From Micromussa lordhowensis (lineage: Eukaryota; Cnidaria; Anthozoa; Scleractinia; Lobophylliidae): DNA of 64,000 nucleotides. The stretch lies in contig OZ026598.1 in the NCBI GenBank assembly GCA_964020085.1, positions 16,896,772-16,960,771 of the forward strand, read 5' to 3'. A program made the translations under genes and the position numbers. This document shows positions 12,606 through 25,786 of this stretch, one piece after another. Numbering within the stretch: the stretch's first letter is position 1; every line of letters begins with the position of its first letter. A model generated the notes under the pieces. That model was not told the origin of the DNA, searched no databases, and saw only the letters and a list, made by a program, of their open reading frames with translations.

Positions 12606-13974
12606 TCTCCATCTCAATACAACCTCCCACTAACCCCTCCCAACATTGGCAGAAAAGGTATTGTTAACAGTACAGGGTCAGGGTTGGGGTTAGGTTTACA
12701 CACTTGCGATGAAACCTTTAACTTAGGAAGAAGTCTGATTCAGCATATCAAAGACAAGGCATTCATCAATTTGGATATTCAAACGGCCAAATTAAACCTG
12801 CCTTGATGCATGTAGTTCTTCTGATAACCCTCTTCTTTCACCTTCACCTATCTCTTTAGTGTCTAGGTGTCACATAGGGCCTCACCCCTCTTGATTGCTG
12901 TAACTTGCGTGCAAAAAAATATAGTAATAATAGATTATATAGTAATAATATATATACATGTAGTATATATAGTAATAATAGATTATATAGTAGTAATAAA
13001 TTATGCAATACCCATGCACGCATATCGCACTCAAGGCAGGAGAGAATGTTTGCTGTTGCGAGCAACAGCAGTGAAATGCAGCAAAAGAACTAGTAACTTT
13101 GGAAAAAACATTCAAGCACTGGCAAAAAAAATATCTACTTTCACCTGCGATAGCCTTATGATGGATACTTCACCGAGACTAAAGTTTGCTTCTCACTCAA
13201 GTTTACCGAATTGAAGACACTAGCTCAAAGTACTGGTCAACAGTCTATCGTGGGAACATAATTTTCAAAGGAATGAAGCCCGACTTTTTTCACACCTATC
13301 CGTTTTCACTAGTTTATAGCCATAGCGTACACAACTAACAACAGTCTATGAGTTTACCTTGAAATACCAAGCACAACGTGGGCTTCTCGCTGCTTTTTTT
13401 TCCGACGAGCGTTGCAAGCGCTGTAAACAAGTCTAACAGGCTTCAACAGCAGCTAGTGACCTGGCGATACACAGATATCAAAGCTTGACTCCCCTCAAAT
13501 TTACTGTAAACTAAACACTAGCAAAATGTTTGGCCAAAAGCACGGTTTAAACGGAACTGTAGCTTCAAAAACTCCCGCGCCCGACTCTTCGATGAATTAA
13601 TTCGACCGAGTGATTGCGAGTACAGTCTCGTTTGTCAGCGGTTTGTCCCAAAGGAAAGGTTAGTACTGATTGTAACAGTCATATAGTGGATTACTAGTTA
13701 TTGTGAATCTATCGTCCATCTGTGGCAAATATTAACAGCATGACCGATCGGATCACAACCTTGCTCCTTCAATTCACCATGACGTCCATTTGTGTTTTGT
13801 ATTATTTCTAGAAACTATCGTGAAAGCTCTATTTCCGGCTTACCTGACTGAGGAGAGGTCTCGTCCGTCCGTAAACAGCAACCGGCACATATCAAACTCT
13901 TTCCCCAGAACGTGGAACATTTGAATGATCTAGTGAAATTGTCATTAGCGCATGCGCGAAATCAAATTTTCAAA

Positions 13975-14301
13975 ATGGCGGAAAGAATTAAGCGCACGTC
14001 GCAACCTCCAAAACGGCTTTTAAACGAATATTTGCCAGTTGTAGATATGAAGAAGAAGAAGAAGAAGAAATCGGCTATACAAAATCAACTTTATGAAATC
14101 GAAGTAGTCGCGATTGATAAACAGGAAAAAAAGGTGAAAATTCACTACAAAGGTTATGGTGAAGAAGCTGATGAATGGCGTGACTGTCGTGAGGAGAATA
14201 TGTTTCCATTTGAACGGCTGGAGAAAGTGTTTATTCAGGGCAGGGGGATTATCTATCTTGACAGCTTTTTTTCACTTTTTGAATTTCAAAGCTGGAACTA
14301 A
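13975..14301 (+). CDS. Truncated chromo-barrel-like protein with junction-encoded tail, unit 1
   Basis: This frame encodes 108 residues from the ATG at 13975. I chose that start because AAAATGG is a strong Kozak context and the predicted protein begins MAERIKRTSQ; the frame is open 21 codons further up, to 13912. A lysine run (about residues 25-31) precedes a chromo-barrel/Tudor-like domain (about 36-85) with the KVKIHYKGYGEEADEWRD core typical of MRG15/MSL3-type readers of methylated chromatin. At the unit junction after VFI the frame enters the next copy and adds 21 foreign residues (QGRGIIYLDSFF onward) before TAA. The true C-terminal half is lost. A probable 5'-UTR intron lies at 13659-13811 (donor AAAG/GTTAGT, acceptor TTTCTAG). 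Whether it is expressed is unknown. Confidence 0.6.
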   Translation: MAERIKRTSQPPKRLLNEYLPVVDMKKKKKKKSAIQNQLYEIEVVAIDKQEKKVKIHYKGYGEEADEWRDCREENMFPFERLEKVFIQGRGIIYLDSFFSLFEFQSWN

Positions 14302-15240
14302 ACAGGTTGAAAGGCAGAACTTTTTCTTAAGCACATGTTGTAAGATTATACACTAACAAAATATGTTGAATGAGAAATAATTATCATTTTGCTTTTTGAG
14401 TAATGCAAAATTCTGGTTGGTATGACATTGCAACTCATGAGAGTTAAAGGAACTCCTCAAGATGCAGCAACTACAGAGCTCTGATTTCAAATTGCATTCC
14501 TCACTCAATAATATCACCATGTTAAGTGATCAACCTGATCGAGAACAGACTTTAATTATGAGCAAAGTATCCACCATAACAATACATGTAAATCTGGATT
14601 GCACAAACTTCAAGTTTTACTGGTTTAGAGGTTTTCTGTTTCTCACTGCTTTCCAAAACGTAAATCCACCCAATGAATTGAAGATTGCTAAAACATTGAC
14701 TTTCAGTTTTAGGTACAGTATGACCAACAAAGCTGCTTGGAGACTCTTTAATATGTATAAGGGCATGGCCTATAAGTTATGTCTTTTCCATATTCATTAA
14801 TGCTTCCCAAGCGATATTGTGGTGACAAAATATTGTTTTTAATGTTGCTCATAGTCTAATTAGCATTCATGAACTTCTAAAGAGAACTTAAGGCCTAATG
14901 GTAAAACTACAGGACTTTTCAAGCATCTTGCAAAAGTACAATCATTGGGAATACAGTGTACCAGATAAATTAACTGTGAAAGTTGGGAAAGGACTACATT
15001 TACGCCTTCCCTACCAGCCGAGCTAATGTAGCATCAATCAATTACATGTATATACACTGTAGGCAGCTTAAATTTGGCTGCTTGAATATCCAAATTGATG
15101 TATGGCCTGGCTTTGAGATATTGAATCAGAAGTCTTACTCTTCACATGATTTAAAGGTGTCATCACAAGTGTGTACTGTTTACAATACCCTTTTTACCAA
15201 TGTTTGGAGGGGGAAGTGGGTGGTTGGGTGGGGGTGAGGA

Positions 15241-15580
15241 GGTGATGGCCTATTGGTTGGTCATTTGGACTCTGCATCAATAGGTCCAAAATGGAGTCCA
15301 AGCTAGAGTTGCTGTATCATTCTCAGGCAAGACACCCCACTCTCCCAGTACCTCTCCCCTCCAAGGGGTGGAAATGGTACTGGCCGATTGCAAGGGCAAC
15401 CTGACAAAAAACCAGGGGTAACCTGTGATAGACTAGAATCCTGTCCAGAGAGAGAGTGACAATACCCCTAGGCACTACATGTTGTAGAGATCAGAGTTAA
15501 GCACCAGCACTCATGAGCCATCTGGCTTCTCCATATCTCTAGGGACTGGAACCGACTTCCCTGCCCTGGAGCCGGTGAAA
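15241..15580 (+). mobile_element. SINE, unit 2
   Basis: Copy of the plus-strand SINE at 10139-10478, carried along by the tandem duplication and not an independent insertion. Confidence 0.65.
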
Positions 15581-17370
15581 TAACCACTAGAGTGTTCTCG
15601 TTCTGAGCCACTGAGACCAGAAGAGGAATTCAATGTACTGTTTAAAACAAACCTTTTGCCATAAAAGTTTAACCCCCTTGACTGGATGTACCAACAAAAC
15701 TTTCAAGTGAGGGAGGGACAAGGCCATTGGTTGACATGCACTTTAAACAGACAGCTACACAGCAGATGGCTGGAAATGTAGACTGACAGGTTGAAACTAG
15801 GGCAATGGTGCATCATGGAATGGGGAGGGGAAATTGGAGAGTAATGCTCCTCGAGTGAGGTTGCACAGTAAAGATGATTCAAGAGCCCACAATGAAGGAC
15901 AATCCCCTGGTGGTGATGTGCTCAGCATGTGGTGTTGCAGTAACCAAGGCTACAATTCAGATTTCTGAAGGAGCCATTTTTACTATAGGAAAAAGTCAGG
16001 CAGCCTTTGTAACAACAGTTATTCCTTTTGACATTTAAATGACACATCTGATAGGGATGAAACTCAGCTTTTGATTTTTGTTGAAAATTAGGACAATAAT
16101 GCATTCCATGCCCAGTAGAAATAATGTTAGATGTTCCAGGCCATAATGACAGTAGGTGGAATGGAGAGGAAGTCATGGTTAAGTGATCTTTCCTTCATCT
16201 CAGAGACATTTCTGTTCTTCAGGCATTCAGTTCAAGATGCTCAAGTGTATCTCTTGCAGGAACAACAGTGCAAGGATTTTCTGGCTGTGGTGAAGCAAAA
16301 TCATCCATGCATTCAGGAGAAGTACCAGGTGATGAGCTGACACATCTTGATGAAGAAGTGGCTAACAGCAATTGCATGAACTGAAGAGGATTCAGGTTGT
16401 CTGCCCAAAAGTGTCATGGCAACAAAGATGTCGCACATGCACCCCTGCCCAGCGCGCCACAACCTTTGCCTCCAACCATGCGCTCCGCCACGCCATCACC
16501 ACATCTGCATTGCCTCCACCTTTGCTGCTGCAACACCTTTGTGCAAAAGCATGGTAAATCCTCTCCAGCTCATACAACTTATGTAAGCTACTTCTTCATC
16601 AAGGTGTGACAGTTCAGCGCTTGAGACATCTCCTAAATACATGGAAGATGAAGCTTCGTCTCAGCTAGAAAATCCTTGCATTGTAGCTCCTGCAAGAAAT
16701 ACACTCGAACATCTTGGGCTAAATGCCAAAAGGATGGAGAAGTCTCTGAAATGAGAAAAGGATCGCCAACCATGACTTACTTCCCACCCCATCTGCTGAT
16801 CTGTTATGGCATAAAACATGTGACATCATCCCATCCAAGCAAGCAATACATCATTTTCCCAATTTTAAACAGCCAATCAGATGCTGGGCATCATCCAAAT
16901 AATGTGTCATCTGAATATCAAGCACAAATAACTGTTGTTTTATAACCCATCTTTTTCCTATAACAAAAAGATTCATTCAGAGGTCTGAATCCTAACCTTG
17001 CTGACCACAATAACATGTGCTAACCATATCACTACTGAAGAATTGTCCTTCTCACTGTGGATTCCTGAATTACATGCAACCTTACTGTTCAACCAAACTC
17101 AAGAGGTACCATTCCCTGATTTCTCCACCCCATTACACAATCCACTACTGCCCTGGTCCCATTCTGCCATTCCACATTTTCAGTCATCTATTGCACAACT
17201 GCTTGCTAAAAGTGCTTGTTGACAAATGCCCTTTCCCTCCCTCACTTAAAAGTTCGGTGGTATATCGGGTGAAGGGTGTTGGACTTAAATGGTGAAAGGT
17301 TCATTTCGCACAGGACACCAAATCCCCCCTCCAGTCTTTGTGGTTAAGAATGGGCACATTCCAATGATGT

Positions 17371-17707
17371 TTCACTGGCTACTAGGCACGGAAGTCAGCT
17401 CCATTCCTAAGGGATCAGAGAAGTCAAATGGTTCATCAGTACCGGTGCTCAACTCCAATTTCTGTGACATGACGTGTCTAGGAGTGTTGTCCCTCCCCTT
17501 GGATGGGATGCTAGTCCATTGCAGGTGACCCCCAGCAATTGTCAGGTTGCCCTCACTAATTGGCCAGTACCATTTACACTCTTGGGTAGAGAGAGACATT
17601 GTGAGGGTAAGGTGGCGTGCCTGAGAACATGACACAGCAACCCTAGTTTGGCTCCATTTTGGACCAATTGATCCAGAGTCTAACAGACTAACCATAAGAC
17701 CATCAAC
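17371..17707 (-). mobile_element. Opposed SINE, unit 2
   Basis: Copy of the minus-strand SINE at 12269-12605, amplified with the unit. The CAGG to CCGG variant lies inside it. Confidence 0.65.
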
Positions 17708-19077
17708 TCTCCATCTCAATACAACCTCCCACTAACCCCTCCCAACATTGGCAGAAAAGGTATTGTTAACAGTACAGGGTCAGGGTTGGGGTTAGGTTTA
17801 CACACTTGCGATGAAACCTTTAACTTAGGAAGAAGTCTGATTCAGCATATCAAAGACAAGGCATTCATCAATTTGGATATTCAAACGGCCAAATTAAACC
17901 TGCCTTGATGCATGTAGTTCTTCTGATAACCCTCTTCTTTCACCTTCACCTATCTCTTTAGTGTCTAGGTGTCACATAGGGCCTCACCCCTCTTGATTGC
18001 TGTAACTTGCGTGCAAAAAAATATAGTAATAATAGATTATATAGTAATAATATATATACATGTAGTATATATAGTAATAATAGATTATATAGTAGTAATA
18101 AATTATGCAATACCCATGCACGCATATCGCACTCAAGGCAGGAGAGAATGTTTGCTGTTGCGAGCAACAGCAGTGAAATGCAGCAAAAGAACTAGTAACT
18201 TTGGAAAAAACATTCAAGCACTGGCAAAAAAAATATCTACTTTCACCTGCGATAGCCTTATGATGGATACTTCACCGAGACTAAAGTTTGCTTCTCACTC
18301 AAGTTTACCGAATTGAAGACACTAGCTCAAAGTACTGGTCAACAGTCTATCGTGGGAACATAATTTTCAAAGGAATGAAGCCCGACTTTTTTCACACCTA
18401 TCCGTTTTCACTAGTTTATAGCCATAGCGTACACAACTAACAACAGTCTATGAGTTTACCTTGAAATACCAAGCACAACGTGGGCTTCTCGCTGCTTTTT
18501 TTTTCCGACGAGCGTTGCAAGCGCTGTAAACAAGTCTAACAGGCTTCAACAGCAGCTAGTGACCTGGCGATACACAGATATCAAAGCTTGACTCCCCTCA
18601 AATTTACTGTAAACTAAACACTAGCAAAATGTTTGGCCAAAAGCACGGTTTAAACGGAACTGTAGCTTCAAAAACTCCCGCGCCCGACTCTTCGATGAAT
18701 TAATTCGACCGAGTGATTGCGAGTACAGTCTCGTTTGTCAGCGGTTTGTCCCAAAGGAAAGGTTAGTACTGATTGTAACAGTCATATAGTGGATTACTAG
18801 TTATTGTGAATCTATCGTCCATCTGTGGCAAATATTAACAGCATGACCGATCGGATCACAACCTTGCTCCTTCAATTCACCATGACGTCCATTTGTGTTT
18901 TGTATTATTTCTAGAAACTATCGTGAAAGCTCTATTTCCGGCTTACCTGACTGAGGAGAGGTCTCGTCCGTCCGTAAACAGCAACCGGCACATATCAAAC
19001 TCTTTCCCCAGAACGTGGAACATTTGAATGATCTAGTGAAATTGTCATTAGCGCATGCGCGAAATCAAATTTTCAAA

Positions 19078-19404
19078 ATGGCGGAAAGAATTAAGCGCAC
19101 GTCGCAACCTCCAAAACGGCTTTTAAACGAATATTTGCCAGTTGTAGATATGAAGAAGAAGAAGAAGAAGAAATCGGCTATACAAAATCAACTTTATGAA
19201 ATCGAAGTAGTCGCGATTGATAAACAGGAAAAAAAGGTGAAAATTCACTACAAAGGTTATGGTGAAGAAGCTGATGAATGGCGTGACTGTCGTGAGGAGA
19301 ATATGTTTCCATTTGAACGGCTGGAGAAAGTGTTTATTCAGGGCAGGGGGATTATCTATCTTGACAGCTTTTTTTCACTTTTTGAATTTCAAAGCTGGAA
19401 CTAA
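19078..19404 (+). CDS. Truncated chromo-barrel-like protein, unit 2
   Basis: The predicted 108-residue product is identical to that of unit 1, including the lysine run, chromo-barrel-like core and 21-residue tail encoded across the 19339/19340 junction. The probable 5'-UTR intron is at 18762-18914. The whole upstream region is duplicated, so this copy has the same promoter sequence as the others. Confidence 0.6.
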   Translation: MAERIKRTSQPPKRLLNEYLPVVDMKKKKKKKSAIQNQLYEIEVVAIDKQEKKVKIHYKGYGEEADEWRDCREENMFPFERLEKVFIQGRGIIYLDSFFSLFEFQSWN

Positions 19405-20343
19405 ACAGGTTGAAAGGCAGAACTTTTTCTTAAGCACATGTTGTAAGATTATACACTAACAAAATATGTTGAATGAGAAATAATTATCATTTTGCTTTTT
19501 GAGTAATGCAAAATTCTGGTTGGTATGACATTGCAACTCATGAGAGTTAAAGGAACTCCTCAAGATGCAGCAACTACAGAGCTCTGATTTCAAATTGCAT
19601 TCCTCACTCAATAATATCACCATGTTAAGTGATCAACCTGATCGAGAACAGACTTTAATTATGAGCAAAGTATCCACCATAACAATACATGTAAATCTGG
19701 ATTGCACAAACTTCAAGTTTTACTGGTTTAGAGGTTTTCTGTTTCTCACTGCTTTCCAAAACGTAAATCCACCCAATGAATTGAAGATTGCTAAAACATT
19801 GACTTTCAGTTTTAGGTACAGTATGACCAACAAAGCTGCTTGGAGACTCTTTAATATGTATAAGGGCATGGCCTATAAGTTATGTCTTTTCCATATTCAT
19901 TAATGCTTCCCAAGCGATATTGTGGTGACAAAATATTGTTTTTAATGTTGCTCATAGTCTAATTAGCATTCATGAACTTCTAAAGAGAACTTAAGGCCTA
20001 ATGGTAAAACTACAGGACTTTTCAAGCATCTTGCAAAAGTACAATCATTGGGAATACAGTGTACCAGATAAATTAACTGTGAAAGTTGGGAAAGGACTAC
20101 ATTTACGCCTTCCCTACCAGCCGAGCTAATGTAGCATCAATCAATTACATGTATATACACTGTAGGCAGCTTAAATTTGGCTGCTTGAATATCCAAATTG
20201 ATGTATGGCCTGGCTTTGAGATATTGAATCAGACGTCTTACTCTTCACATGATTTAAAGGTGTCATCACAAGTGTGTACTGTTTACAATACCCTTTTTAC
20301 CAATGTTTGGAGGGGGAAGTGGGTGGTTGGGTGGGGGTGAGGA

Positions 20344-20683
20344 GGTGATGGCCTATTGGTTGGTCATTTGGACTCTGCATCAATAGGTCCAAAATGGAGT
20401 CCAAGCTAGAGTTGCTGTATCATTCTCAGGCAAGACACCCCACTCTCCCAGTACCTCTCCCCTCCAAGGGGTGGAAATGGTACTGGCCGATTGCAAGGGC
20501 AACCTGACAAAAAACCAGGGGTAACCTGTGATAGACTAGAATCCTGTCCAGAGAGAGAGTGACAATACCCCTAGGCACTACATGTTGTAGAGATCAGAGT
20601 TAAGCACCAGCACTCATGAGCCATCTGGCTTCTCCATATCTCTAGGGACTGGAACCGACTTCCCTGCCCTGGAGCCGGTGAAA
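20344..20683 (+). mobile_element. SINE, unit 3
   Basis: Copy of the plus-strand SINE at 10139-10478, amplified with the unit. Confidence 0.65.
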
Positions 20684-22473
20684 TAACCACTAGAGTGTTC
20701 TCGTTCTGAGCCACTGAGACCAGAAGAGGAATTCAATGTACTGTTTAAAACAAACCTTTTGCCATAAAAGTTTAACCCCCTTGACTGGATGTACCAACAA
20801 AACTTTCAAGTGAGGGAGGGACAAGGCCATTGGTTGACATGCACTTTAAACAGACAGCTACACAGCAGATGGCTGGAAATGTAGACTGACAGGTTGAAAC
20901 TAGGGCAATGGTGCATCATGGAATGGGGAGGGGAAATTGGAGAGTAATGCTCCTCGAGTGAGGTTGCACAGTAAAGATGATTCAAGAGCCCACAATGAAG
21001 GACAATCCCCTGGTGGTGATGTGCTCAGCATGTGGTGTTGCAGTAACCAAGGCTACAATTCAGATTTCTGAAGGAGCCATTTTTACTATAGGAAAAAGTC
21101 AGGCAGCCTTTGTAACAACAGTTATTCCTTTTGACATTTAAATGACACATCTGATAGGGATGAAACTCAGCTTTTGATTTTTGTTGAAAATTAGGACAAT
21201 AATGCATTCCATGCCCAGTAGAAATAATGTTAGATGTTCCAGGCCATAATGACAGTAGGTGGAATGGAGAGGAAGTCATGGTTAAGTGATCTTTCCTTCA
21301 TCTCAGAGACATTTCTGTTCTTCAGGCATTCAGTTCAAGATGCTCAAGTGTATCTCTTGCAGGAACAACAGTGCAAGGATTTTCTGGCTGTGGTGAAGCA
21401 AAATCATCCATGCATTCAGGAGAAGTACCAGGTGATGAGCTGACACATCTTGATGAAGAAGTGGCTAACAGCAATTGCATGAACTGAAGAGGATTCAGGT
21501 TGTCTGCCCAAAAGTGTCATGGCAACAAAGATGTCGCACATGCACCCCTGCCCAGCGCGCCACAACCTTTGCCTCCAACCATGCGCTCCGCCACGCCATC
21601 ACCACATCTGCATTGCCTCCACCTTTGCTGCTGCAACACCTTTGTGCAAAAGCATGGTAAATCCTCTCCAGCTCATACAACTTATGTAAGCTACTTCTTC
21701 ATCAAGGTGTGACAGTTCAGCGCTTGAGACATCTCCTAAATACATGGAAGATGAAGCTTCGTCTCAGCTAGAAAATCCTTGCATTGTAGCTCCTGCAAGA
21801 AATACACTCGAACATCTTGGGCTAAATGCCAAAAGGATGGAGAAGTCTCTGAAATGAGAAAAGGATCGCCAACCATGACTTACTTCCCACCCCATCTGCT
21901 GATCTGTTATGGCATAAAACATGTGACATCATCCCATCCAAGCAAGCAATACATCATTTTCCCAATTTTAAACAGCCAATCAGATGCTGGGCATCATCCA
22001 AATAATGTGTCATCTGAATATCAAGCACAAATAACTGTTGTTTTATAACCCATCTTTTTCCTATAACAAAAAGATTCATTCAGAGGTCTGAATCCTAACC
22101 TTGCTGACCACAATAACATGTGCTAACCATATCACTACTGAAGAATTGTCCTTCTCACTGTGGATTCCTGAATTACATGCAACCTTACTGTTCAACCAAA
22201 CTCAAGAGGTACCATTCCCTGATTTCTCCACCCCATTACACAATCCACTACTGCCCTGGTCCCATTCTGCCATTCCACATTTTCAGTCATCTATTGCACA
22301 ACTGCTTGCTAAAAGTGCTTGTTGACAAATGCCCTTTCCCTCCCTCACTTAAAAGTTCGGTGGTATATCGGGTGAAGGGTGTTGGACTTAAATGGTGAAA
22401 GGTTCATTTCGCACAGGACACCAAATCCCCCCTCCAGTCTTTGTGGTTAAGAATGGGCACATTCCAATGATGT

Positions 22474-22810
22474 TTCACTGGCTACTAGGCACGGAAGTCA
22501 GCTCCATTCCTAAGGGATCAGAGAAGTCAAATGGTTCATCAGTACCGGTGCTCAACTCCAATTTCTGTGACATGACGTGTCTAGGAGTGTTGTCCCTCCC
22601 CTTGGATGGGATGCTAGTCCATTGCAGGTGACCCCCAGCAATTGTCAGGTTGCCCTCACTAATTGGCCAGTACCATTTACACTCTTGGGTAGAGAGAGAC
22701 ATTGTGAGGGTAAGGTGGCGTGCCTGAGAACATGACACAGCAACCCTAGTTTGGCTCCATTTTGGACCAATTGATCCAGAGTCTAACAGACTAACCATAA
22801 GACCATCAAC
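22474..22810 (-). mobile_element. Opposed SINE, unit 3
   Basis: Copy of the minus-strand SINE at 12269-12605, amplified with the unit. Confidence 0.65.
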
Positions 22811-24180
22811 TCTCCATCTCAATACAACCTCCCACTAACCCCTCCCAACATTGGCAGAAAAGGTATTGTTAACAGTACAGGGTCAGGGTTGGGGTTAGGT
22901 TTACACACTTGCGATGAAACCTTTAACTTAGGAAGAAGTCTGATTCAGCATATCAAAGACAAGGCATTCATCAATTTGGATATTCAAACGGCCAAATTAA
23001 ACCTGCCTTGATGCATGTAGTTCTTCTGATAACCCTCTTCTTTCACCTTCACCTATCTCTTTAGTGTCTAGGTGTCACATAGGGCCTCACCCCTCTTGAT
23101 TGCTGTAACTTGCGTGCAAAAAAATATAGTAATAATAGATTATATAGTAATAATATATATACATGTAGTATATATAGTAATAATAGATTATATAGTAGTA
23201 ATAAATTATGCAATACCCATGCACGCATATCGCACTCAAGGCAGGAGAGAATGTTTGCTGTTGCGAGCAACAGCAGTGAAATGCAGCAAAAGAACTAGTA
23301 ACTTTGGAAAAAACATTCAAGCACTGGCAAAAAAAATATCTACTTTCACCTGCGATAGCCTTATGATGGATACTTCACCGAGACTAAAGTTTGCTTCTCA
23401 CTCAAGTTTACCGAATTGAAGACACTAGCTCAAAGTACTGGTCAACAGTCTATCGTGGGAACATAATTTTCAAAGGAATGAAGCCCGACTTTTTTCACAC
23501 CTATCCGTTTTCACTAGTTTATAGCCATAGCGTACACAACTAACAACAGTCTATGAGTTTACCTTGAAATACCAAGCACAACGTGGGCTTCTCGCTGCTT
23601 TTTTTTTCCGACGAGCGTTGCAAGCGCTGTAAACAAGTCTAACAGGCTTCAACAGCAGCTAGTGACCTGGCGATACACAGATATCAAAGCTTGACTCCCC
23701 TCAAATTTACTGTAAACTAAACACTAGCAAAATGTTTGGCCAAAAGCACGGTTTAAACGGAACTGTAGCTTCAAAAACTCCCGCGCCCGACTCTTCGATG
23801 AATTAATTCGACCGAGTGATTGCGAGTACAGTCTCGTTTGTCAGCGGTTTGTCCCAAAGGAAAGGTTAGTACTGATTGTAACAGTCATATAGTGGATTAC
23901 TAGTTATTGTGAATCTATCGTCCATCTGTGGCAAATATTAACAGCATGACCGATCGGATCACAACCTTGCTCCTTCAATTCACCATGACGTCCATTTGTG
24001 TTTTGTATTATTTCTAGAAACTATCGTGAAAGCTCTATTTCCGGCTTACCTGACTGAGGAGAGGTCTCGTCCGTCCGTAAACAGCAACCGGCACATATCA
24101 AACTCTTTCCCCAGAACGTGGAACATTTGAATGATCTAGTGAAATTGTCATTAGCGCATGCGCGAAATCAAATTTTCAAA

Positions 24181-24507
24181 ATGGCGGAAAGAATTAAGCG
24201 CACGTCGCAACCTCCAAAACGGCTTTTAAACGAATATTTGCCAGTTGTAGATATGAAGAAGAAGAAGAAGAAGAAATCGGCTATACAAAATCAACTTTAT
24301 GAAATCGAAGTAGTCGCGATTGATAAACAGGAAAAAAAGGTGAAAATTCACTACAAAGGTTATGGTGAAGAAGCTGATGAATGGCGTGACTGTCGTGAGG
24401 AGAATATGTTTCCATTTGAACGGCTGGAGAAAGTGTTTATTCAGGGCAGGGGGATTATCTATCTTGACAGCTTTTTTTCACTTTTTGAATTTCAAAGCTG
24501 GAACTAA
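24181..24507 (+). CDS. Truncated chromo-barrel-like protein, unit 3
   Basis: The predicted 108-residue product is identical to units 1 and 2 and crosses the 24442/24443 junction. The probable 5'-UTR intron is at 23865-24017. No disabling change is seen within the retained half. Confidence 0.6.
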   Translation: MAERIKRTSQPPKRLLNEYLPVVDMKKKKKKKSAIQNQLYEIEVVAIDKQEKKVKIHYKGYGEEADEWRDCREENMFPFERLEKVFIQGRGIIYLDSFFSLFEFQSWN

Positions 24508-25446
24508 ACAGGTTGAAAGGCAGAACTTTTTCTTAAGCACATGTTGTAAGATTATACACTAACAAAATATGTTGAATGAGAAATAATTATCATTTTGCTT
24601 TTTGAGTAATGCAAAATTCTGGTTGGTATGACATTGCAACTCATGAGAGTTAAAGGAACTCCTCAAGATGCAGCAACTACAGAGCTCTGATTTCAAATTG
24701 CATTCCTCACTCAATAATATCACCATGTTAAGTGATCAACCTGATCGAGAACAGACTTTAATTATGAGCAAAGTATCCACCATAACAATACATGTAAATC
24801 TGGATTGCACAAACTTCAAGTTTTACTGGTTTAGAGGTTTTCTGTTTCTCACTGCTTTCCAAAACGTAAATCCACCCAATGAATTGAAGATTGCTAAAAC
24901 ATTGACTTTCAGTTTTAGGTACAGTATGACCAACAAAGCTGCTTGGAGACTCTTTAATATGTATAAGGGCATGGCCTATAAGTTATGTCTTTTCCATATT
25001 CATTAATGCTTCCCAAGCGATATTGTGGTGACAAAATATTGTTTTTAATGTTGCTCATAGTCTAATTAGCATTCATGAACTTCTAAAGAGAACTTAAGGC
25101 CTAATGGTAAAACTACAGGACTTTTCAAGCATCTTGCAAAAGTACAATCATTGGGAATACAGTGTACCAGATAAATTAACTGTGAAAGTTGGGAAAGGAC
25201 TACATTTACGCCTTCCCTACCAGCCGAGCTAATGTAGCATCAATCAATTACATGTATATACACTGTAGGCAGCTTAAATTTGGCTGCTTGAATATCCAAA
25301 TTGATGTATGGCCTGGCTTTGAGATATTGAATCAGACGTCTTACTCTTCACATGATTTAAAGGTGTCATCACAAGTGTGTACTGTTTACAATACCCTTTT
25401 TACCAATGTTTGGAGGGGGAAGTGGGTGGTTGGGTGGGGGTGAGGA

Positions 25447-25786
25447 GGTGATGGCCTATTGGTTGGTCATTTGGACTCTGCATCAATAGGTCCAAAATGG
25501 AGTCCAAGCTAGAGTTGCTGTATCATTCTCAGGCAAGACACCCCACTCTCCCAGTACCTCTCCCCTCCAAGGGGTGGAAATGGTACTGGCCGATTGCAAG
25601 GGCAACCTGACAAAAAACCAGGGGTAACCTGTGATAGACTAGAATCCTGTCCAGAGAGAGAGTGACAATACCCCTAGGCACTACATGTTGTAGAGATCAG
25701 AGTTAAGCACCAGCACTCATGAGCCATCTGGCTTCTCCATATCTCTAGGGACTGGAACCGACTTCCCTGCCCTGGAGCCGGTGAAA
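25447..25786 (+). mobile_element. SINE, unit 4
   Basis: Copy of the plus-strand SINE. The AACCCC variant shared with unit 5 lies just after its end. Confidence 0.65.

Larger units (their letters stand above)
9135..14236 (+). repeat. 5.1-kb tandem unit, copy 1 of 5
   Basis: This 5102-bp unit starts AGGGCAGGGGGATTATC. Its left flank (TTTTTAAC) is unique, so it marks the array edge. Contents in order: short non-coding open frames, a plus-strand SINE, about 1.8 kb without a recognisable gene, a minus-strand SINE, an AT-rich stretch, a promoter region, a probable 153-bp 5'-UTR intron (13659-13811) and the first half of a chromo-barrel-like gene. The unit ends inside that gene at GTGTTTATTC, which is joined directly to the next unit's AGGGCAGG. 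Confidence 0.95.
14237..19339 (+). repeat. 5.1-kb tandem unit, copy 2 of 5
   Basis: This unit is 5103 bp. The extra base is a T9 instead of T8 run near 18495. It differs from copy 1 by CCGG instead of CAGG near 17443. Otherwise I saw no difference by eye over the full length. Confidence 0.95.
19340..24442 (+). repeat. 5.1-kb tandem unit, copy 3 of 5
   Basis: This unit is 5103 bp with the T9 run, as in copy 2. It carries ACG instead of AAG near 20234, a variant shared with copies 4 and 5, and CCGG near 22546, shared with copies 2 and 4. Confidence 0.95.

Noticed and set aside
12675..12705. GGGTCAGGGTTGGGGTTAGG, telomere-like
   Set aside because: Too short and irregular to be called an interstitial telomere; it is repeated only because it lies in the unit.
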